Part shown: piece by piece, positions 1-8,900 of the stretch | How positions within the stretch are numbered: the stretch's first letter is position 1 | How the letters are laid out: every line of letters begins with the position of its first letter | NCBI GenBank assembly: GCA_015680635.1 | Contig: JAABOA010000554.1 | Location: 1-13,667, forward strand | DNA length: 13,667 nucleotides | Direction of reading: 5' to 3' | From: Lunasporangiospora selenospora | Taxonomy: Eukaryota > Mortierellomycota > Mortierellomycetes > Mortierellales > Mortierellaceae | Made by a program: the position numbers and the translations under genes | Notes under the pieces: generated by a model | Told to the model about the DNA's origin: nothing | Seen by the model: the letters and a program-made list of their open reading frames with translations, nothing else | Database searches by the model: none

Positions 1-2049
1 AACATGTCGACGCCCGATATCTGTCTGTCCATGATGCAGGATGATCTTGTTCCACGCGATGAGGTCATTTCTCATTCGTATGTTGCCATCGCCGACGGTA
101 CCAAGCGCCACAACATGGCCAAGGTGTATGCCGGATTCTACAAGTACGATGATGAGACTGTCCCTGACAAGAAGCTCCAGAAGCGCATCCCCATCTGTGT
201 GATTGTCAAGGTCGGAGGACCCACCGAGCAGAATCTTCCCAAGCCCGGCAACCGAGGCAAGCGCGATTCTCAGATTATTTTGATGGGCTTCTTGCAAAAG
301 GTCATGTTTGACGAGCGTATGACTTCGTTCGAGTACGAGATGTTCAATACGATCTGGCGCTTGACCGGAGTCTCTGCTGACCGGTACGAGATCATCCTGA
401 TGGTGGATGCCGACACCAAGGTCTATCCAGATTCGCTGACAAGGATGATTGCGGCTATGGCGCACGACCATGAGATTATGGGACTCTGTGGCGAGACCAA
501 GATTGCAAACAAGACTCAGTCCTGGGTGTCCATGATCCAGGTCTTTGAGTACTACATCTCTCACCACATGTCCAAGGCTTTCGAGTCCATGTTTGGAGGT
601 GTCACCTGTTTGCCCGGATGTTTCTGTATGTACCGTATCAAGGCACCCAAGGGCACTAATGGCTATTGGGTCCCCATTCTTGCCAACCCAGATATTGTTG
701 AGCACTACTCTGAGAACGTGGTGGACACGCTCCACAAGAAGAACCTGCTATTGCTGGGAGAGGATCGTTATCTTAGTACCTTGATGTTGAGAACATTCCC
801 AAAGCGCAAGATGATGTTTGTGCCCCAGGCCATCTGCAAGACGGTTGTTCCGGATACCTTCAGCATCTTGCTTTCGCAGCGTCGTCGATGGATCAACTCG
901 ACCATTCACAATCTCATGGAGTTGGTTCTGGTCCGTGATCTTTGTGGTACCTTTTGTTTCTCGATGCAGTTTGTGATCTTTATGGAGTTGGTTGGTACGG
1001 TCGTGTTGCCAGCCGCTATTTCTTTCACGATCTATCTGTGTGTAATCTCTGTTTACCGCGCCGTCACCAAGGACTACTCGATCCCCGACACAACCGTCCC
1101 ACTGTTGCTGCTAGCCGCTATCTTGGGTCTCCCAGCAGTGTTGATCGTGATGACCTCGCGCAAGATTGTGTATGTGAGTTGGATGATGGTCTACTTGCTG
1201 TCGATCTTCATCTGGAACTTTGTCCTCCCAGCATACGCGTACTGGCACTTTGACGACTTTTCTTGGGGTCAAACGCGTATGGTCGTTGGCGAGACTGCTG
1301 GAGCGGACCATGGAACAAAGGAAGGTCAATTCGACTCGTCTCATATTACTATGAAGCGGTGGGGAGAATGGGAGCGTGAACGTCGGCAAAAGGCTGCCGT
1401 CCTGGCAGGTCTACCCGCACCCCAGTTCATGGTTTCGGACTCGGGTGAGGAATGGAACGGACAGGCCCGCGAGGAAGATATGTCGGACGAAAGCTCCAAC
1501 TCAAAGAGAACCAGTGATAGCGCCCAGCCAATGGCCCGAAATGGCCATGCCGCTCAGGGATCATCAAGTTCATCGAACGGTGTGGTTGGATACCAGCTGT
1601 CAGACCCAGGTTATGTCGGAAACGGCAATGGAGTCAACCCCATGATGGACTCTATCCCGTTGTTGAATATGCATACACCAGCTCCAGGAGGCACTATTGG
1701 TCGGCAACGGATGTCGTCTTACTCCATGAATGGAGGAATGGTGCCAGGCGAGAACCGGCTCTCGACGTTCATTCCACCACACACCCGCCAGTTCACATCC
1801 TCGCCCAAGATGAGCAGTAACCTTGCTACGAGCTCGTACACGCCTCCACCCCCACCTCCTGGTGGACCTCGTCTGAGCTCGATCGACACCAGGGCGCCTT
1901 CACCGATGCTTGTGATGGCAGCAAACGCAAACGTATATTCGAATACTAATGCGAATGCGAGCTCTAACACAGATACTGGCTCCAGTGTCGGCGGTGGAAG
2001 TGGTAGTTCAGGAGGTGGCCCCTATTCAAACCCAAAGACCTCTGAATAA
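1..2049 (+). CDS. CHS3: Chitin synthase, class IV (CHS3-type), 5' partial
   Basis: This is the C-terminal part of a membrane glycosyltransferase that polymerises UDP-GlcNAc into chitin at the plasma membrane. Numbering from the ATG at 4, it shows the processive GT2 signature: VDADT at residues 134-138, GEDRYLS at 252-258 and QRRRW at 292-296. After these come [13 protein letters not shown] and hydrophobic segments at about 318-348, 364-384 and 387-413, then [10 protein letters not shown]. The [13 protein letters not shown] block fits class IV (yeast Chs3) rather than the myosin-fused class V. The frame is open to base 1 and Chs3 proteins usually exceed 1000 residues, so the ATG at 4 is very probably internal and the gene is cut by the window edge. 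The last 220 or so residues are a Ser/Gly/Pro/Asn-rich tail with a run of six prolines, probably cytosolic. No intron is visible in this part. Confidence 0.95.
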   Translation, partial: NMSTPDICLSMMQDDLVPRDEVISHSYVAIADGTKRHNMAKVYAGFYKYDDETVPDKKLQKRIPICVIVKVGGPTEQNLPKPGNRGKRDSQIILMGFLQKVMFDERMTSFEYEMFNTIWRLTGVSADRYEIILMVDADTKVYPDSLTRMIAAMAHDHEIMGLCGETKIANKTQSWVSMIQVFEYYISHHMSKAFESMFGGVTCLPGCFCMYRIKAPKGTNGYWVPILANPDIVEHYSENVVDTLHKKNLLLLGEDRYLSTLMLRTFPKRKMMFVPQAICKTVVPDTFSILLSQRRRWINSTIHNLMELVLVRDLCGTFCFSMQFVIFMELVGTVVLPAAISFTIYLCVISVYRAVTKDYSIPDTTVPLLLLAAILGLPAVLIVMTSRKIVYVSWMMVYLLSIFIWNFVLPAYAYWHFDDFSWGQTRMVVGETAGADHGTKEGQFDSSHITMKRWGEWERERRQKAAVLAGLPAPQFMVSDSGEEWNGQAREEDMSDESSNSKRTSDSAQPMARNGHAAQGSSSSSNGVVGYQLSDPGYVGNGNGVNPMMDSIPLLNMHTPAPGGTIGRQRMSSYSMNGGMVPGENRLSTFIPPHTRQFTSSPKMSSNLATSSYTPPPPPPGGPRLSSIDTRAPSPMLVMAANANVYSNTNANASSNTDTGSSVGGGSGSSGGGPYSNPKTSE

Positions 2050-2610
2050 CCGCTAGCTCTCCTATTGCTGACACAAGAAAGGGTACAAGAGCTCCTCGTC
2101 AACCCCCTCCCAATACCTTCCTACAGCCCAAGTCCCTATCCCTCTCGTGCATTTCACACCTTCCTATTATTCCATCCAGAAAAGAGCACGTCGTGCTCCC
2201 CCAGTCTCCTACTTGTTCCAATGTAATCTCTTTTTTTTGTGACTGCACCAAAAGTCATGTAATTCATCTCATAGCCAAACGTGTCTTAGAATATATCCTC
2301 AACTATTAAAAAAAATATACTGTAACTGTGACCCAAAGACTCTCTCAAGGACTGACCGGAATCGTGTTGTGTTCATTGAAGTAACCAAGAGGGGTGCCTG
2401 CCAGCTGTCCCCAGTTTATGGTTAAAATTGATTTAGGCCATTCTTCAGATGCTCATCCTCCAAAGGAAAAGCGACCCAGAGGTTTGCTTCACTTTGGACA
2501 TGCCTGTCCTCAATTGTTCAGTGCCTCTAAATGGTCACTCAGCGATCGCATCCGTAATGATCCCTGAGAATTGAAAAGAGGAATGAAGAGATAAGGCGTA
2601 GGGTGGTGAA
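2050..2610. other. Chitin synthase 3' flank; no gene seen
   Basis: About 560 bases follow the chitin synthase stop codon. An AT-rich patch at about 2290-2330 (TATTAAAAAAAATATAC type) is the most likely polyadenylation zone. The rest contains no convincing reading frame on either strand and no RNA gene that I can recognise. Confidence 0.5.
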
Positions 2611-2621
2611 GGGGGGGGGGG
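2611..2621 (+). repeat. G11 homopolymer tract
   Basis: Eleven consecutive G residues lie about 375 bases upstream of the start codon of the giant surface-protein gene, followed at once by TTCCCCC. The tract is visible directly. It could be a length-variable microsatellite or a promoter element; its exact length is error-prone in sequencing. Confidence 0.85.
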
Positions 2622-2732
2622 TTCCCCCAGAGCGGCGTCAAGGAATAGGGGAAGCGATCTTGACTTGTCAGGCCAAATTGCGATCTGGAACGCGAGCGCA
2701 AAGTGACAACCCTTTTCTCACTGACCTGGCTG

Positions 2733-2996
2733 CGTGCCATGCCTTTTTTACTATCAAATCTCTGTCTATTGCTTTTCAACCACCTTCATTCTGCGACTTC
2801 CCTCCCAAAGCGTCAAATCTCTTTTTCACACCTTTCCTCTTTTTGTTTTACCTTTTCCGCTTTTCACTCTCTTCTTTTGCCGACTCTTTTGCCCCGACCA
2901 AAAGAATAACGAAAAAAAAAGGGTCGCAAGTGGGTGAGAGTGTGAAAGAGTGCGAGAGCGAGTGTTTGAGCACCATCATACCAATCATAAATATCA
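2733..2996 (+). promoter_or_regulatory. CT-rich promoter/leader of the giant surface-protein gene
   Basis: Bases from about 2740 to 2890 are strongly pyrimidine-rich on the plus strand, with runs such as CTCTTTTTC and CCTTTTCCGC, followed by an A-rich patch. CT-rich tracts just upstream of transcription starts are common in fungal genes, and this one precedes the ATG at 2997. I see no clear TATA box. The transcription start is not fixed by the sequence. Confidence 0.4.
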
Positions 2997-5900
2997 ATGC
3001 CTCGTCCAACGAGGCTTCTCTCACTCGCTGGGGCTGTACTGCTACTGCAAAGTGTACTCTTCTCATCACTTGCAAGTGCAGATGTTGTCTCTTCGCCAGC
3101 TAGATTCGACGGAACAACACTCGACCCCAGCACCATAGTCCAAATTGAATCTCTTTCATCAACCAACAATAACAATGATACCCCTGGGAGTGCGTCCGAG
3201 TCCAATAGTGTCGTCCCAGAAACAGCTGTCTTTTCTGACAACCCACTGTCGAACCTGGATCGACTCTGGAAGAATGCAGCAATCGTGGCTAACCGACCCC
3301 AATCACCTCCCGTCCCTGATTCGACTTCAGCAACTCCTCCCGGCTCAGAGGACACGGATGTAGCGCCCGACGCAACATTCAACATAGATACCACCCAGTC
3401 AGTGCCAGCGACAGCGGATGCACTGGTAGAACCAACGGCTGACTCTGTCCAGCCTTTTTCAAGTCCACCTTCCCCAGAAGCTGAAAGTAGGCTCGAGTCT
3501 GAAGGACTGGACCCCGATTCACTCAGTCTAAAGTCCAAGGATAAAGACAAAGAAAGGGCCATGGATAAGGATGGGGGGAAGGGCAAGGTCAAAGCCAAGG
3601 AAAAGGACAAAGAAAAATTCAAAAAGGCTCAGGAGAAGGACTCGAAAGAGAATGATACCAAAAAATCCAAACCAAAAGAGGATCATACCAAACCCAAGGG
3701 CAAGGCAAGGGAACCACCCAGTGCCAAGAATAACACCAAAGACGGAAAACAACAGCGACCGTCGCAGCAGCAAGATCTCTCAGGAAATGAAAAGGTCCAT
3801 GTAGACAAAAAAGGGGCCGCTCATTGGAAGAAGGTGCCAGGGGACGTAAGCCCAGATCTTGAAGATGAAGACTTGGTCGATAATCACTATGAAGAGCTAA
3901 ACACTGCGACTATAGTCGACAAAGTGGTAACTTCTCCAAAGGAAGAGGAGGGAGAGGCCGGTCATCACGACGGAGAATGGTCCATCCCGGGCGTGATCTT
4001 GACCCCAGGCGAGACAAAAGAGTCCGAGGTCAAGGTGGTCCTACACAAAGGAAATGATACCCAAACAGTTACCATCTTTGATCCAGTCGTGAGTGTTGTC
4101 GATGTCGCAGAGGGTGGCCAACAAGCCATTACTCTACCCGAAGGTGACATTACTATTCCCGCAGGTAACGGTACCAACTCTCGAGACATCATTGTCATTG
4201 TTGACCCAGCATCCTATCCCGAGAAGAAGCCAATGGAAGGCGTAGGAGTGGCTCATCATCCTGAGAAGCATCATATTGCCCATGGAGCGCACCCAAATCC
4301 TATCCATCGTCTCCGACATGGCCATCCTCGCATTGCCAAGCACAAAAAAGGTCACCATGGTCAGCATAGGCGTCCTCCGCATCAGTTAAAGAAGAATCCT
4401 CGTGGGCGTCACAACCGCCATGGTCACCGCCCGCCCAGGAAGGGAGATGTGCATGCCGTTGGTAAATCCAAGCCAAAGCATCATAACCACCCACCACACA
4501 AGAATCACCGTGGCGGCGGTCCTAAGCGTGGCGGCGGTCGCCGCAAAAGACTTCCGATCAAGGGTCGTAAAGGAAGACGACCTCATCACCCGCAACATCC
4601 GCATCATCCGCCGAAAAAAGGTATTGTCATCATTCATGGTCACACTGGCCCGCATGGTAACAACACTGACCCAGCCCATGGAGATGCGCCTGTCTATCAA
4701 GGAGGCCCCCATAGAGTGCCACTTCCCATCGAAGGTCATCCAGGCGGAAGGCCCCATCGTCCTCATCCTCTTCCCTCTCACCCCGCCCCTGGTAAGAAGA
4801 TAATCCTTTTATAATCATCGTATTGGCAGAGTTGAAGGATTTAATGTCTACTTTACTAATAGTCGTTCTTATTCGATTACAACTTGGACAGCTCCGAGCC
4901 CTACACCTGATGTGGCTCCTCCACATCAGGTAGCAGATCAACCAAAGCAGGCTCCAGAGGTGCAGTTCCCAGATGATCATCTCCCTAATGATAACCCTTC
5001 AGAGGAGCATTCTCCTGATGCGCCTACTTCGGATGAACATCCAGAGGAGCAGCACTCAGGCGATCAGCACCCAAAGGAGCACTCTCCGGATGTGCCCTCT
5101 TCAGAAGAGCAACATCCAGAGGAACAGCACTCGGATGAGCAGCACCCGGAAGATCAGCATCCAGAGGACCAGCATCCAGAGGACCAGCATCCAAAAGATC
5201 AGCACCCAGAGGACCAGCGCCCAGAGGACCAGCGCCCAGCGCAGGAACATCCAAGGGATCAGTATCCAGATGAACCCAAGACGGATGAGCAGTCCCCTTC
5301 CAATAGCCCTCCAGAGCAGCCTTCATTTCCGTCATCTCCAGAAGACAAACCCGCCCAGCCTGAGGATGACTCTCACCCAGAGGTGCCACATGTGCCAGAC
5401 GCTTCGCCAGAAACACAAGAGCCTTCAGCATCGCAAGGCCCCCATGCTCCACAATCTGCACAGGATCCTCAGGCTCCACAAGATCCCCAGGCTCCACAGG
5501 ATCCCCAGGCTCCACAAGATGCAGAGGATCCCCAGGCTCCACAAGATGCACAGGATCCTCAGGATCCACAAGATGCACAGGATCCTCAGGATCCACAAGA
5601 TTCACAGGATCCTCAGGATCCACAAGATTCACAGGAGCCTCAGACTCCACAAGATGCCAAGGATCCCCAGGATCCACAAGATCCACAGGGACAACCGGAA
5701 TCTCAGGCACCATCAGACACCCAGCCGTCTGAAGAACCCAATGACGCGAACCAAGGCACGCCAACTGCACATGATCCTCAAGATGCTGGCGATGACAAGG
5801 AGGGTGATGATGACGATGACGACGATGATGACAACAAGGCTACCGACAAGCCCGATGCTCATGACAACGAGCAGGCTCCGGCCCCCTCGGAGCAAGTGGA

Positions 5901-8900
5901 TCCAGTGCCCCCAGCGAATGTCTCCGACTCGCCACAGGAGCCGAGTGAGAATCGACCATCCCTTCCCGTCGATATCCCCGATAACCTGCTCCCAACTCCA
6001 GAGTCTAAGCCCGCTCCTCCCGAGGACGAGGCTTCGGATTCGAAGCCTGATGTGGCAACTCCCTCAGAACCGACCAAGGCTGTCATCCATCACGTCCCTC
6101 TTCCGATTCCTGAGTCGGCGAATGGCCATGTCAAAGGTCCGAGGCGAGGTGGTAAGAAGGGCCACCGCAAAGGTGGTAAGAAGGGTCGTGGCAAGCACCG
6201 CGTGAAGGTTCCGACTCCTGACAAGGCCAACCAAGGTCAACCGAATGGTGCCCCCAGCAGCACCGACCCGACCCAAGATCCCAGCCATCTCAACGGTGAG
6301 CCTGCTAAAGTGGTGGAACAGGGTCCGAGTCCGGATAAGAATGTCCATAAGCCTGGTGGAACCCCTGCTAGGCGGCGTCCGAGAAAGGGTCATCGAAAGG
6401 GTCATCGAAAGGGCCATCGAAAGGGCCATCGAAAGGGCCATGGCAAAGGAATGGGTCCAGTCAGGGGTCCAGTCAGAGATCTAACCAAGGTCCCAGTCAA
6501 AAACCATGCCAAGCGTCCTATCAGAAATCCTGCCAAGGGTCCAGTCAAGGGTCCAGAGAATGGAGAGAACCCTGTTCAGGTTGACAACAATCCTGATGTT
6601 CATCCCATTGACCCGGTCGAAAACAGTGACAAACCCAAAGAAATTATCCAGGGTGGTGATACTCCAAAGGACCTCGACAAAGATACTCCAAAGGATCTTG
6701 ACGAGGAGACTCCAAAGGATCTTGACAAGGACTTTGACGATGACAAAGATGATGATGATAAAGATGACGATGATAAAGATGACGATGATAAAGATAAAAA
6801 AGGTGACAAAGATGAAAAAGGTGACAAAGACATTGACAAGGGCGTCAAGGGCAAGGACGACAGGGTCAACGACGACAGGGTCAACGACGACAAGGACAAG
6901 GACGACAAGGACAAGGGCGACAAGGACAAGATCAACGTTGGTAAAGATGACAAGGATAAGGTCGACACCGACAAAGATGACGAGGACAAGGTCGACACCG
7001 ACAAAGATGACAAGGACAAGGTCGACACCGACAAAGATGACAAGGACAAGGTCGACGTCAACGATGGTGGCAGGGACAAGGTCAACACTGACAATGATGG
7101 CAAGGACAAAGTCGGCGTTGGAAAAGATGACAAGGACAAGGTCAACAGTGACAAAGACGACAACGATAAAGACGACAACGAAAGTGATCTTATTGACAAT
7201 CCAGACAATAGTCAGGTCAAGGAGCCAGTGGTCTCCTCAAATCAGCCAAATACTGAGCCACCCAAGGAGAACAATGTTGTTGTTGTTGTTGATCATAATC
7301 ATGATAAAAAGCCGGAGGAACATGTGCCGACCAGTTCCAGGCACGCAACCCCCACTCGCAAACCGAAAGTCCTGCTAAGCCTAGCCATGACTCTGAGAAT
7401 GACCCAGAAGACGACAAAGAGGACGATGATGACGAGCCCAATCCTGCACATGACCCCGATACCGATCCCGATCCCGAGACTGAGACTGAGCCTAAATCAG
7501 AATTGGAGCCTGTGAAAGCGCCCATATCTGCGCAGGAGCCTGTAAAACACCCAGCAGTTCCTAAGGATGACCACGTCCAACCATCACAGCTAGGAAACGC
7601 GCCAGAGCCAAGCCGTGAGAACAATGAAGACACTCACAGTGAACCTGATCCAGAGAAGGATGCACCAGAACCGGATACCGAGAATCATTCAGACCCTATC
7701 ACCGAGCACCGTCCAGAACCGATCACACCAAAGGCTCCATCACCAGTGCCGGCAACTGATTCCACCAAGCACGATGCTCATGTCTCTGAACCTGTCACTA
7801 ATCCTGCGCCTGATATTAAGGACAAGGAGTCGTCTCCAATCAAAGAGCCGTCATCTCCTAGCAACGACGACGACGACGAAGATGACAAGAAGCCGGGTTC
7901 TAACAAGGAGACGCTTAAACATAAAGATGTGTCGCCTGAAGTAGATGATTCTCCATCTGAGGCTGCTCCTTCCTACAGTAGTCAAGTCGTGGACGATAAG
8001 GTCACTCACACGTCCGAGACTCCTTCGGTTGTGACCCGGTCAACCAGATCAGAAGTCAAATCGACAGTCGCTACGGCCATGCCTACCACAGCTGAGGATG
8101 ACGATGATGAAACTAGTTCAACCGAAAGAGTTTCTGCCTCGGAGGATGCGGAGCCGACTTTGACCCGTTCTCCAGTGACGGAGGTCACTACTGTGGTACT
8201 GACTACATCTAGCCCCAAGTATAGTACCACCTTTAGTGCCACATCAAGTGTCATGTCTAGTGTCACGTCCGGCGCCACGTCTAGTACTACGTCAAGCATT
8301 ACGTCTGCTATTACGTCTAGTGTCGAGTCTAGTACTACATCGAGTATCATATTCAGTACTACGTCCAGTACTACGTCCAGTACTACGTCCAGTACTACAT
8401 CCAGTACCACGTCCAGTTCTTGTGAGACATCAATGGTGACTGTCGGAACGACCACGACCGAGTCAGAAATCACAACTACAGCTCCGACTACCCCGGGATC
8501 CGATGTTCATTCGACATCCACAACGGCAATCACCACAGTGTCCCCAACATTGCCAGCGACTACATTGCCCACATACGAGTCGACCACTTGGTTAGTGACG
8601 TATTCTGCATCGGACTTGACGAGTACCCCTACAATGGATTCCACGACATTGGCAACAGATTCCACGACAACTGAATCAAAGGCGACTTTGTCGGTGAGCA
8701 GTAGTCCTACAGAAGAGCCAACAACGCCAGCGACTTTGGCTACAACATCACATGTGACCACCAGTGCCATGGTGGTGGAGACAACAACAACTGTTCCTTC
8801 CACCACCATGAGCTCATTGTCCACACCGAGCACTGTGTCGAGCCCAGAACCCGTGACGACCATTGTATCAAGCTCGGAACTCACGACTACGACAACTACT

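Noticed and set aside
2864-3622. A 252-codon minus-strand frame over the start of the giant gene
   Set aside because: It covers the signal-peptide region in antisense and is Ser/Leu-rich from reversed codons. The plus strand has a better start, signal peptide and intron.
4973-6205. A 410-codon plus-strand frame overlapping the giant gene
   Set aside because: It is the shifted reading of the tandem repeats (Arg/Ile/His/Lys-rich). Repeats in multiples of three keep other frames open, and it has no start context or domain.
6736-6792. DDDDK repeats as a protease-cleavage or epitope-tag sequence
   Set aside because: The motif arises naturally in an Asp/Lys-rich repeat context and no vector sequence surrounds it.
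6600-7208. A 202-codon minus-strand frame of Ser/Leu repeats
   Set aside because: It is the antisense reading of the Asp/Lys repeats; its composition follows entirely from GAC/AAG codons read backwards.
7345-7356. Programmed -1 ribosomal frameshift at the C run
   Set aside because: The bases do not form a canonical slippery heptamer in the incoming frame, and I see no clear downstream structure; an indel is simpler.
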